Assembly: GCF_017163755.1 (NCBI RefSeq)
Contig: NZ_JAFIWC010000029.1
Location: forward strand, 1-64,000
DNA length: 64,000 nucleotides
Reading direction: 5' to 3'
Source: Xanthomonas sp.
GTDB taxonomy: Bacteria; Pseudomonadota; Gammaproteobacteria; Xanthomonadales; Xanthomonadaceae
Part shown: positions 45,104 to 53,306 of the stretch, in pieces
Numbering within the stretch: position 1 is the first letter of the stretch
Layout of the letters: each line of letters starts with the position of its first letter
Made by a program: the position numbers and the translations under genes
Notes under the pieces: model-generated
What the model was told of the DNA's origin: nothing
What the model saw: the letters and a program-made list of their open reading frames with translations, nothing else
Databases searched by the model: none

Positions 45104-46702
45104 TCAGTCCACCGCCACCGCGCGCGGCTTCTGCAGCGACAGCAGGCCCAGCAGCGCGGCCAGCGCCACGTAGCCGCCGACGAACTGCCAGGCGATCAGC
45201 TTCGGCAGCCCGCTCAGCGTCCACGGCAGGTAGATGCCGCCGCGCGCGTCCACCGAATGGATCAGCCCGAACAGGGTCAACCCGGCGGCCACCAGCAGGA
45301 ACGCCGCGGCCCGGCGCAGGCGGCCATCGACCATCGCCGCCACCGCCGCGGTCCACAGCATCGCGGTGATGATGAAGCCGTTTCCCAGGGTGAAGATCAC
45401 CGCCAGTTCCGGCAGCCCGTGGCCGTCCAGCGTGGTGGTCAGCGCGGCCAGCTTGTCCGGCGGGATCCAGCCCGGCGCCTTGATCGCCAGCAGATAGGCC
45501 ACCGACGGCAGGAAGCCCAGCACCATCGCCCCGGCGTGGCGCTTGGGCGTGGCCTGGAACGCCTGGGTGGTGATGTCGATGGCCACGTACACGATGATCG
45601 GCGCCAGCACCGCCAGCGGCAGCCACTGCACCAGCCCGGCGACCAGGCCGAGCATGCCGCCCAGGCCGATGAACAGCCCGGTCAGCAGCGTATAGCCGCT
45701 GCGCGCGCCCATGTGCTTGTAGGCCGGCTGGCCGATGTACGGCGTGGTCTGGGCGACGCCGCCGCAGACCCCGGCGACCAGCGTCGAGCAGGCCTCGACC
45801 AGCAGGATGTCGCGGGTGCGGTAGTCGTCGCCGGCCGCGCGCGCGCTCTCGCTGACGTTGATGCCGCCGACCACCATCAGCAGCCCGAACGGCAGCAGCA
45901 ACGGCAGCAGCGGCACCGTGTCGGGCAGGCCGGCGAGGAAGCCCAGGTTCGGCCACGGCAGCACCAGTTGCGGCGCCACCCAGTGCGGCGCCTGGTAGCC
46001 GGGGATGCCGTAGCCGGCCGCATTCAACCAGTAGTACAGGCCGGTGCCCAGCACCAATGCCACCGGCACGCCCGGCAGGCCGTACGGCAGCCGGCCCTTG
46101 GCGATCAGCACGTACAGCAGCAGGCCCAGCACGACCAGGCCGACCAGCGGCGCGCGCAGCGTCTCCAGCAGCGGCAGGAAGCCCATCAGCACCAGCGCGA
46201 TGCCGGCGATCGAGCCGAGCAGCGCCGCGCGCGGCAGCGCGCGGGTCACCGCGTCGCCGAAGAACGACAGCACCGTCTTCAGCACGCCCATCACCACCAG
46301 CGAGGCCATGCCCAGGTGCCAGGTGGCGATCGCCGCCGCCTGCGGGTCCAGGCCCTGCTGCTTGTAGCGCACGAACGCCGGCCCCAGCACCAGCAGCGCC
46401 ATGCCGATGCTGGTCGGCGCGTCCAGGCCCAGCGGCATCGCGGTGACGTCGCTGCGCCCGCTGCGCGCGGCCAGCCTCCGCGCCATCCAGGTGTACAGCA
46501 GGTTGCCGATCAGCACGCCGAGCGCGGTACCCGGGATCATCCGCGTGTAGATCACCTCGGCCGGGAACTGGAAGATCCCGACCAGGGCCATGGTGATGAA
46601 GCCGAGGATCGACAGGTTGTCGACCACCAGCCCGAAGAAACCGTTGAGGTCGCCGGCGACGAACCAGCGCGGGCGCGACGTAGAAGGAGCGATACTGGGC
46701 AT
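45104..46702 (-). CDS. NCS2-family permease (xanthine/uracil/AzgA-like)
   Basis: 532-residue inner-membrane transporter with about 12-14 helices, probably proton-linked nucleobase uptake. GDLNGFFGLVVDNLSILGFI, RRLAARSGRSDVTAMPLGLDAPT and GVCGGVAQTTPYIGQPAYKHMGARSGYT in parts are typical of the family. The last part carries the substrate-binding helix region. The start at 46702 (MPSIAPSTSRPRWFVAGDLNG) is reasonable, and a GTG five codons earlier is an alternative. The exact nucleobase cannot be told. Confidence 0.8.
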   Translation of the reverse strand: MPSIAPSTSRPRWFVAGDLNGFFGLVVDNLSILGFITMALVGIFQFPAEVIYTRMIPGTALGVLIGNLLYTWMARRLAARSGRSDVTAMPLGLDAPTSIGMALLVLGPAFVRYKQQGLDPQAAAIATWHLGMASLVVMGVLKTVLSFFGDAVTRALPRAALLGSIAGIALVLMGFLPLLETLRAPLVGLVVLGLLLYVLIAKGRLPYGLPGVPVALVLGTGLYYWLNAAGYGIPGYQAPHWVAPQLVLPWPNLGFLAGLPDTVPLLPLLLPFGLLMVVGGINVSESARAAGDDYRTRDILLVEACSTLVAGVCGGVAQTTPYIGQPAYKHMGARSGYTLLTGLFIGLGGMLGLVAGLVQWLPLAVLAPIIVYVAIDITTQAFQATPKRHAGAMVLGFLPSVAYLLAIKAPGWIPPDKLAALTTTLDGHGLPELAVIFTLGNGFIITAMLWTAAVAAMVDGRLRRAAAFLLVAAGLTLFGLIHSVDARGGIYLPWTLSGLPKLIAWQFVGGYVALAALLGLLSLQKPRAVAVD

Positions 46703-46808
46703 GCGGGCGATGGCCACGTGAGGGATCGATGGATGGTAATGGAAGCGGCGCTTGCGGATTGGCGCGCGAACAGGGATGCAGCATCCCGGCCTGCGCATCG
46801 CGTCGCGA

Positions 46809-47351
46809 CTACAGCGCCAGATGCAGGAACCGGTTGAACGCGCTCGGCACGTAATCGGCGAAGGCCGGTCCATTGCGGAAGCCGCGGCGCCGGTACAGGC
46901 CCAGCGCCGCGTCGAAGGCCGCGCCGCTGCCGGTCTCCAGGCTCAGCCGGCGCAGGCCGGCGGCGCGCGCGGCGGCCACGATGTGCTCCAGCAGCGCCGC
47001 GGCCGCGCCCTGGCGCAGGAAATCCGGATGGGTGCGCATCGACTTCAGCTCGCCGCCACCGTCGTCCAGCACGCGCAACGCGCCGACCGCGGCCAACGCA
47101 TCGCCGCGCCAGACGCTCCACACGGTCACATCCGGACGCTGCAAGCCGGACAGGTCCAGCGCATAGACGCTGCCCGGCGGCGACTGCGCATGCATCTGCT
47201 GCAGGTGGTACTCCAGCAGCGCACGCACCGCGACACCGGACAGATCGTCCTGGCGGATCGCGAACGTCGCCGCCCCCGCTTTTCCGGGTCCCGAGTCCCC
47301 AGTCCCGAGTCCCGGCTTCAGAAAGACACCTCGACCGGCTGCCGCGACCAC
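46809..47351 (-). CDS. GNAT acetyltransferase with uncertain start
   Basis: GNAT-fold N-acetyltransferase. The domain begins IRQDDLSGVAVRALLEYHL and continues with SPPGSVYALDLSGL, VWSVWRGDALAAVGALRVL, LKSMRTHPDFLRQGAAAALLEHIV (acetyl-CoA loop R-Q-G-A-A) and YRRRGFRNGPAFADY. The first ATG (47195) lies after the first strand and helix, so it would truncate the fold. The only in-frame start before the domain is a GTG at 47351, inside the end of the preceding lipoprotein gene, and a 39-nt tandem repeat lies between that GTG and the domain. The repeat may have displaced the original start. Function as written is uncertain. Confidence 0.7.
   Translation of the reverse strand: MVAAAGRGVFLKPGLGTGDSGPGKAGAATFAIRQDDLSGVAVRALLEYHLQQMHAQSPPGSVYALDLSGLQRPDVTVWSVWRGDALAAVGALRVLDDGGGELKSMRTHPDFLRQGAAAALLEHIVAAARAAGLRRLSLETGSGAAFDAALGLYRRRGFRNGPAFADYVPSAFNRFLHLAL
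47275..47313 (-). repeat. GGGACy tandem repeat, copy 1
   Basis: 39-nt repeat made of GGGACT-CGGGACT-GGGGACT-CGGGACCCGG followed by AAAAGCGGG, read on the minus strand. A second copy, in opposite orientation and with about seven differences, is at 50486-50524. Such strings are common between Xanthomonas genes. This copy lies inside the apparent N-terminal coding part of the GNAT gene. Confidence 0.75.
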
Positions 47352-47803
47352 AGCACCGACTGGTGCCCGGTCGCCTGCTTCCACGCCAGGCGGATCGCCT
47401 CGATGTCGGCGCGGCGCGGCGGCGTGTCCTCGTGCAGGATCACCAGCACCTTGGTGTTGAGCCGGTTCGGTTCCTTGGCGCCGCGGAACAGCCACTGGCC
47501 GTAGGCGTCGAACACGGTCAGGCCGTCGGGGAAGCGCGGCGTGACCTCCTTGTCCAGGAACGCGCGCCATTGCGCCTGGCTGATCGGCTCGGCCTGCGGA
47601 CGGTCGGCCGGGCCGCTTTCCTCGCCGACGCCGAAGTACAGCTCGCTGCGCACCCAGCCGCTCGCCTGCGCCGGGCGCGACGCGTCGCCCTGCAAGGTGG
47701 CGCTGACCTTGGCTGGCGCGTCCGCGCCGGGGGGCGGCACGCTGGCGCAGGCGGACAGGGCCAGGAACACGGCAAGCAGCGGAGCGCGGAGCAGCATCGG
47801 CAT
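47318..47803 (-). CDS. DUF3574 lipoprotein
   Basis: 161-residue protein with a lipoprotein signal: MPMLLRAPLLAVFLALSAC, lipobox L-S-A-C with Cys19. The mature domain contains SELYFGVG, WRAFLDKEVTPRFPDGLTVFDAYGQW and KVLVILHEDT, which match the DUF3574 family as I remember it. It is probably anchored in a membrane facing the periplasm, with no known function. The start at 47803 is chosen, and an ATG two codons later is possible. It is convergent in position with the GNAT gene on the same strand, 34 bp overlapping if the GTG start of that gene is used. Confidence 0.78.
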   Translation of the reverse strand: MPMLLRAPLLAVFLALSACASVPPPGADAPAKVSATLQGDASRPAQASGWVRSELYFGVGEESGPADRPQAEPISQAQWRAFLDKEVTPRFPDGLTVFDAYGQWLFRGAKEPNRLNTKVLVILHEDTPPRRADIEAIRLAWKQATGHQSVLWSRQPVEVSF

Positions 47804-47914
47804 ATCTCGAGGGGAAACGGAAGCGGCGATGGTAGAGGTTGGCCGGCGCAAGCGCCCGATAACCGGCGGGCATCAGCTGATGCCATCCCGGAAGGAAGGC
47901 GCCGCGCCGCGGCA

Positions 47915-48041
47915 TTAACGGTAAGATAATATATCGCTTCATCCGGATGGATGTAGCAAAAATAATTTCTCGCGCCGGCAGCGCCTTTGGGCGGCCGGCG
48001 CGCAGCCTTCGATTCCGCTTCCCAGAGAGAGAGCCTTCCGC
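47915..48041 (+). promoter_or_regulatory. Leader of TonB receptor C with TTAAC element and hairpin
   Basis: TTAAC-GGTAAGATAATATATCG starts at 47915, ending its TTAAC 122 nt before the start codon, the same position as in the two other paralogues. A strong stem CGCGCCGGC / GCCGGCGCG sits in the leader, followed by the purine-rich AGAGAGAGAG ribosome binding region. The AT-rich block is the best promoter candidate. Confidence 0.45.
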
Positions 48042-50480
48042 ATGTTCCGACCGTACGCCGCACCGCTGAGCCTGGCCATCGCCGTGGCCTTGGCGTCCCC
48101 CGCCATGGCCCAGCAGGGCGATGCCACGCAGGCGACCAACCTGGACACGGTGATCGTCACCGGTACCCGCGCCAGCGACCGCACCGTGCTCGAATCCACC
48201 GTGCCGGTGGACGTGCTCAGCGCCGAGGACATCCGCAAGGCCGGCGTGGTCAACGGCGAACTGGGCAGCGCGCTGCAGGCGCTGCTGCCGTCGTTCAACT
48301 TCCCGCGCCAGTCCAACTCCGGCGGCGCCGACCACGTCCGCGCCGCGCAGCTGCGCGGGCTCTCGCCGGACCAGGTGCTGGTGCTGGTCAACGGCAAGCG
48401 CCGCCACAACAGCGCGCTGGTCAACACCGACAGCAAGATCGGCAAGGGCACCACGCCGGTCGACTTCAACGCGATCCCGGTCAGCGCGATCAAGCGCATC
48501 GAAGTGCTGCGCGACGGTGCCGGCGCGCAGTACGGTTCCGATGCGGTGGCCGGGGTGATCAACGTGATCCTCGACGACGACCCGGACAGCGGCGCGCTGG
48601 AAGCCAGCTTCGGCGCCCACCACACCGAGGTCGAGCCGATCGACCGGCGCGTCACCGACGGCCAGACCGGCTACTTCAGCGGCAAGGTCGGCACCCGCCT
48701 GGGCGAGGACGGCGGCTACTTCAAGGTGGGCCTGGAACTGAAGAACCGCGAGGCCACCAACCGCGCCGGCTACGACCAGATCCCGTTCTTCGAGGCGCAG
48801 ACGCCGGCCAACCTGGCCCTGGCCGGCCGGCGCAACTACGTGCTCGGCGACGGCGCCAGCAAGGACCTCAACGCCTGGATCAACGGCAAGCTGCCGTTCG
48901 GCCAGACCAGCGAGTTCTATTTCTTCGGCACCTACAACCAGCGCGACACCCAGGGCGCCAACTATTTCCGCTACCCCGACAGCGACGCCAACTGGACGCA
49001 GCGCTATCCCGACGGCTACCGCCCGGTGTCGCTGGGCGAGAACCGCGACACCCAGGCGGTAGGCGGCGCGCGCGGGCAGTGGGGCGACTGGGCCTACGAC
49101 GCCAGCGTGGACTACGGACGCAACGACTTCACCTACCGGCTGAAGCACTCGCTCAACGCCTCGCTCGGCCCGGACAGCCCCACCCGCTTCAAGACCGGCG
49201 ACTACGCCTTCGAGCAGGCCGTGGCCAACCTGGACCTGAGCCGGGTGTTCGACGCCGCCGGCGCCAGCCACACCTTCGGCACCGGCGTGGAGCTGCGCCG
49301 CGAGCACTACCGCACCGGCGCCGGCGACCCGGCCAGCTACGCGGCCGGGCCCTACGCCGACCGCCCGACCGGCGCCCAGGCCGGCGGCGGGCTGACCCCG
49401 CAGGACGAAGCCGACCTGTCGCGCAACGTCGCCAGCGCCTACGCCAGCCTGTCCAGCCAGTTCGGCGACAAGCTCTCCACCGACCTGGCCGCGCGCTACG
49501 AGCACTACCAGGACTTCGGCGGCGAGCTGACCGGCAAGCTGGCCGCGCGCTACGAGTTCGTGCCGGCGTTCGCGCTGCGCGGCGCGGTCTCCAACAACTT
49601 CCACGCCCCGTCGCTGAGCCAGATCGGCTACGAAGCCACCTCCACCGGCTACGACGCGTCCGGCCAGCTGCTGCAGGGGCGGCTGCTGTCGGTCAACAAT
49701 CCGATCGCGCGCGCGCTCGGCGCCAGCGAACTGAAGCCGGAGAAGTCGCTGAACTACAGCCTGGGCTTCACCAGCCGCATCGGCGAGCACTTCGACCTGT
49801 CGCTGGACCTGTTCCAGATCGACATCGACGACCGCATCGCGCTGTCCGAGGACATCGGCGGCGATGCGCTGACCGCGTTCGTGCAGCAGAACTTCGGCAT
49901 CGCCGGCCTGCAGAGCGCGAGCTTCTTCGTCAACGCCGCCGACACCCGCACCCGCGGTGCCGAACTGGTCAGCAACTGGCGCCAGGCGCTGGGCGACGGC
50001 CAGTTGCTGCTGACCGGCACCTGGAGCTACGCCAAGACCGAACTGGAGAACGTGGTCGCCACGCCGGCGCAGCTGCTGGCGCTGAACCCGGACTACGTGC
50101 TGTTCGGGGTGGAGGAAAGCAATACGCTGACCGACGCCAGCCCGCGCACCCGCGCGCAGTTCGCGGCGAACTGGAGCAACGCGCGCTGGGCGCTGCAGAC
50201 CCGCGTCAGCCGCTACGGCAGCGCCACCCGCGTGTTCGACTTCGGCGACGGCTTCGTGCCGCGGCAGACCTACGGCGCCGAGTGGCAGCTCGACGCCGAG
50301 GTCGAGTACCGCATCACCCCGCAGTGGAGCGTGGCCCTCGGCGGACAGAACCTCACCGACAACTACTCCGACCTGTCCAACGAGGACATCTACTACTTCG
50401 GCAACCTGCCCTACGACGTGCTGTCGCCGATCGGCAGCAACGGCGCGTACTACTACGGGCGGGTGCGGTTTACGTTCTGA
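48042..50480 (+). CDS. TonB-dependent receptor, paralogue C
   Basis: 812-residue outer-membrane receptor. It has a signal peptide ending in ASPAMAQ, a TonB box NLDTVIVTGTRASDRTVLES, a plug with LRGLSPDQVLVLVNGKRRHNSAL and VLRDGAGAQYGSDAVAGVINV, and a barrel ending in RVRFTF. It is clearly related to the two receptors at 11824 and 15175 but more diverged, with an insertion near residues 200-220 (TEVEPIDRRVTDGQTG). Upstream is a DUF3574 lipoprotein gene transcribed away from it. The substrate is unknown. Confidence 0.92.
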   Translation: MFRPYAAPLSLAIAVALASPAMAQQGDATQATNLDTVIVTGTRASDRTVLESTVPVDVLSAEDIRKAGVVNGELGSALQALLPSFNFPRQSNSGGADHVRAAQLRGLSPDQVLVLVNGKRRHNSALVNTDSKIGKGTTPVDFNAIPVSAIKRIEVLRDGAGAQYGSDAVAGVINVILDDDPDSGALEASFGAHHTEVEPIDRRVTDGQTGYFSGKVGTRLGEDGGYFKVGLELKNREATNRAGYDQIPFFEAQTPANLALAGRRNYVLGDGASKDLNAWINGKLPFGQTSEFYFFGTYNQRDTQGANYFRYPDSDANWTQRYPDGYRPVSLGENRDTQAVGGARGQWGDWAYDASVDYGRNDFTYRLKHSLNASLGPDSPTRFKTGDYAFEQAVANLDLSRVFDAAGASHTFGTGVELRREHYRTGAGDPASYAAGPYADRPTGAQAGGGLTPQDEADLSRNVASAYASLSSQFGDKLSTDLAARYEHYQDFGGELTGKLAARYEFVPAFALRGAVSNNFHAPSLSQIGYEATSTGYDASGQLLQGRLLSVNNPIARALGASELKPEKSLNYSLGFTSRIGEHFDLSLDLFQIDIDDRIALSEDIGGDALTAFVQQNFGIAGLQSASFFVNAADTRTRGAELVSNWRQALGDGQLLLTGTWSYAKTELENVVATPAQLLALNPDYVLFGVEESNTLTDASPRTRAQFAANWSNARWALQTRVSRYGSATRVFDFGDGFVPRQTYGAEWQLDAEVEYRITPQWSVALGGQNLTDNYSDLSNEDIYYFGNLPYDVLSPIGSNGAYYYGRVRFTF

Positions 50481-50485
50481 TTGTC

Positions 50486-50524
50486 GGGACCTGGGACCGG
50501 GGACCAGGGACCCGGTAAAGCGGG
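50486..50524 (+). repeat. GGGACy tandem repeat, copy 2
   Basis: 39-nt repeat GGGACC-TGGGACC-GGGGACC-AGGGACCCGG then TAAAGCGGG on the plus strand, six bases after the receptor C stop codon. It is the inverted partner of the copy at 47275-47313. The two enclose the lipoprotein and receptor C genes. Confidence 0.75.
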
Positions 50525-50659
50525 TTGCGCGCTGTCGCAGGCGGATCGGCGGCGTCTTGGTGAGTGCGGGGTCGCGTTCGGCCCCGCACTGCTTTCGCAG
50601 GCCCGGTCCGCGCAGTCCGCTCCACCTGGCGCTAACGCTGTCTCGTTCATCATGAACCG

Positions 50660-51412
50660 ATGGCTGACGCGCTCCCCCTCCGACCGCCGCCGCCGCGCCT
50701 GGACGATGCCTGCGCATTGTTCCTGGACGTGGACGGCACCCTCATCGATTTCGCTTCGCGGCCGGACGGCGTGGTGCTGCTGCCGGAGGTCCGCGAGGCG
50801 GTAGGCCGCATCAGCGACCGCCTGCACGGCGCGCTGGCGCTGGTCAGCGGGCGTCCGCTGGCGCAACTGGACCAGCTGTTCGCGCCGTTGCGGCTGCCGG
50901 CCGCAGGGCTGCACGGGCACGAGCTGCGCGCCGACCGCGATGCGCGCGCGGCAATGCCCGCCGACACCTCGAGCTGGCTGCACGATCTGCACCAGCGCGC
51001 CGCGCACCTGACCCAGGCGTACCCTGGCGTGCTGGTCGAGGACAAGGGCGCCAGCCTGGCGCTGCACTGGCGCGGCGCGCCCGATGCCGCCGCCCAGGTC
51101 GCCGCCTTCGCCCACGAGCAGATCGGCTCGCTGCCCGGCTACCGCCTGCAGCCCGGCGACCACGTCGTCGAGTTCGTCCCCGAAGGCAGCGACAAGGGCC
51201 TGGCGGTGGAGCGGCTGCTGCAGCAGGCGCCGTTCCAGGGGCGACGGCCGGTGTTCGTCGGCGACGACCTCACCGACGAGTTCGGCTTCGCCGCGGCCAA
51301 CCGCGCCGGCGGCTGGAGCGTGCTGGTCGGCCGCCGCGCCGGCAGCCAGGCCACGTTCGCGCTGCCCGACACGCGTGGCGTGCACGCGTGGCTGCGCGAC
51401 AACGCGGCATGA
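50660..51412 (+). CDS. otsB: Trehalose-6-phosphate phosphatase
   Basis: 250-residue HAD-superfamily phosphatase that converts trehalose 6-phosphate to trehalose. The nucleophile motif is LFLDVDGTLIDF (Asp at about residues 23-25), with LVSGRPLAQLDQL, EDKGASLALHWR and VFVGDDLTDEFGFAAAN in the later HAD motifs. It is the first gene of the otsB-GH15-otsA cluster. Start ATG at 50660. Confidence 0.93.
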   Translation: MADALPLRPPPPRLDDACALFLDVDGTLIDFASRPDGVVLLPEVREAVGRISDRLHGALALVSGRPLAQLDQLFAPLRLPAAGLHGHELRADRDARAAMPADTSSWLHDLHQRAAHLTQAYPGVLVEDKGASLALHWRGAPDAAAQVAAFAHEQIGSLPGYRLQPGDHVVEFVPEGSDKGLAVERLLQQAPFQGRRPVFVGDDLTDEFGFAAANRAGGWSVLVGRRAGSQATFALPDTRGVHAWLRDNAA

Positions 51413-51524
51413 TCGGCGCCTGCATGCGGGCCCGGCCCTGGCAGCGCTTCGCCGGCCCCGGTCGCCTGCGCGCGGCATCGCTCGCGTTCGCCTTCCCCCT
51501 TCCGGCAAAGGATCCGTTTCATTC

Positions 51525-53306
51525 ATGACGGCCCCCAATCTCGACCTGGGCGTGATCGGCAACGGCAGCTTCGGCGCGCTGGTCGACAAGCGCGCGCGCG
51601 TGGTGTGGAGCTGCCTGCCCGCGTTCGACGGCGACCCGGCGTTCTGCGCGCTGCTGTCGCCGCGCGACCACGAAGGCGGCGACTTCAGCGTGGAGCTGGA
51701 GGACTTCGTCGACAGCGACCAGCACTACCTGGCCAACACCGCGATCCTGCGCACCGTGCTGCGCGATGCGCACGGCGGCGCGGTGGAGGTGATCGACTTC
51801 GCGCCGCGCTGGCGCAACCACGGCCGCTTCTACCGGCCGGTCAGCATCATCCGCCAGATCCGGCCGCTGGCCGGCAACCCGCGCATCCGCGTGCTGGCGC
51901 GGCCGCTGGCCGACTGGGGCGCGCGCAAGCCGGAAAGCACATGGGGCAGCAACCACGTGCGCTGGCTGCTGCCCGAGTTCACCCTGCGCCTGACCACCGA
52001 CGTGCCGGTGCGCTTCGTCCGCGACGAGCTGCCGTTCGTGCTCAGCCACCCGGTCAACCTGATGCTCGGCGTGGACGAATCGCTGACCCGCTCGCTGACC
52101 GGCTACATCCAGGAAGCCCAGGAACGCACCGAGGAATACTGGCGCGAATGGGTGCGCTACCTGTCGGTGCCGCTGGACTGGCAGGACGCGGTGATCCGCA
52201 GCGCGATCACGCTGAAGCTGTGCCAGTACGAGGACAGCGGCGCGATCATCGCGGCGATGACCACGTCGATCCCGGAGGCGCCGGACACCCCGCGCAACTG
52301 GGACTACCGCTACTGCTGGCTGCGCGACGCCGCGTTCGTGGTGCGCGCGCTGAACCGGCTCGGCGCCACCCGCACGATGGAGCAGTTCCTCGGCTACATC
52401 TTCAACCTGGCCACCACCGACGGCAACCTGCAGCCGCTGTACGGCATCGGCTTCGAGGCGGCGCTGGAGGAACACGAGGTCGAGTCGCTGGCCGGCTACC
52501 GCGGCATGGGCCCGGTGCGGCGCGGCAACCTGGCCTGGATCCAGAAGCAGCACGACGTGTACGGCAGCGTGGTGCTGGCGTCCACGCAACTGTTCTTCGA
52601 CCTGCGGCTGAAGGACCCCGGCGACACGCACACATTCCTGCGCCTGGAACCGCTGGGCGAGCGCGCGTTCGCGCTGCACGACGTGCCCGACGCCGGGCTG
52701 TGGGAGTTCCGCGGCCGCGCCGAGGTGCACACCTACACCAGCGCGATGTGCTGGGCCGCCTGCGACCGCCTGGCCAAGATCGCCTCGCGGCTGGGCCTGG
52801 AGGACCGCGTGGCCTACTGGCGCGAGCGCGCCGAGCGCATCCATGCGCGCGTGCTGGCCGAGGCGTGGAACCCGCAGCTGGGCCACTTCACCGACACCTT
52901 CGGCGGCCACCGCCTGGACGCCTCGCTGCTGTTGCTGGCCGACATCGGCTTCATCGCGCCGGACGACGCGCGCTTCGTCGCCACGGTCGAGGCGATCGGA
53001 CGCGACCTCAAGCACGGCGACGCGCTGTACCGCTACGTGGCGCCGGACGATTTCGGCGAGCCGGAGACCAGCTTCACCATCTGCACGTTCTGGTACATCG
53101 ACGCGCTCGCCGCGATCGGGCGCAAGGACGAGGCGCGCGAGCTGTTCGAACGCATCCTCGCGCGCCGCAATCACCTGGGCTTGCTGTCGGAGGATCTAGC
53201 CTTCGACAACGGCGAGGCCTGGGGCAATTTCCCGCAGACCTATTCGCACGTCGGCCTGATCATCGCCGCGATGCGATTGTCGCGCAGCTGGCAGGAGGCT
53301 TCATGA
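51525..53306 (+). CDS. Glycoside hydrolase family 15 enzyme (glucoamylase/trehalase-like)
   Basis: 593-residue protein with the GH15 (alpha/alpha)6 barrel. The N-terminal beta domain (LGVIGNGSFGALVDKRARVVWSC) is followed by NWDYRYCWLRDAAFVVRALN and, near the C-terminus, GEAWGNFPQTYSHVGLI, both GH15 hallmarks with the catalytic Glu region. No signal peptide, so it is likely cytosolic. Lying between otsB and otsA, with a stop that overlaps the otsA start as ATGA, it is probably a trehalase-like or glucan-hydrolysing enzyme tied to trehalose turnover. Its true substrate is not shown by sequence. Confidence 0.87.
   Translation: MTAPNLDLGVIGNGSFGALVDKRARVVWSCLPAFDGDPAFCALLSPRDHEGGDFSVELEDFVDSDQHYLANTAILRTVLRDAHGGAVEVIDFAPRWRNHGRFYRPVSIIRQIRPLAGNPRIRVLARPLADWGARKPESTWGSNHVRWLLPEFTLRLTTDVPVRFVRDELPFVLSHPVNLMLGVDESLTRSLTGYIQEAQERTEEYWREWVRYLSVPLDWQDAVIRSAITLKLCQYEDSGAIIAAMTTSIPEAPDTPRNWDYRYCWLRDAAFVVRALNRLGATRTMEQFLGYIFNLATTDGNLQPLYGIGFEAALEEHEVESLAGYRGMGPVRRGNLAWIQKQHDVYGSVVLASTQLFFDLRLKDPGDTHTFLRLEPLGERAFALHDVPDAGLWEFRGRAEVHTYTSAMCWAACDRLAKIASRLGLEDRVAYWRERAERIHARVLAEAWNPQLGHFTDTFGGHRLDASLLLLADIGFIAPDDARFVATVEAIGRDLKHGDALYRYVAPDDFGEPETSFTICTFWYIDALAAIGRKDEARELFERILARRNHLGLLSEDLAFDNGEAWGNFPQTYSHVGLIIAAMRLSRSWQEAS

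Noticed and set aside
47275-50524. Composite transposon between the two GGGACy repeats
   Set aside because: No transposase is enclosed, the repeats are imperfect, and no target duplication was seen. Such repeats are common in this genus.
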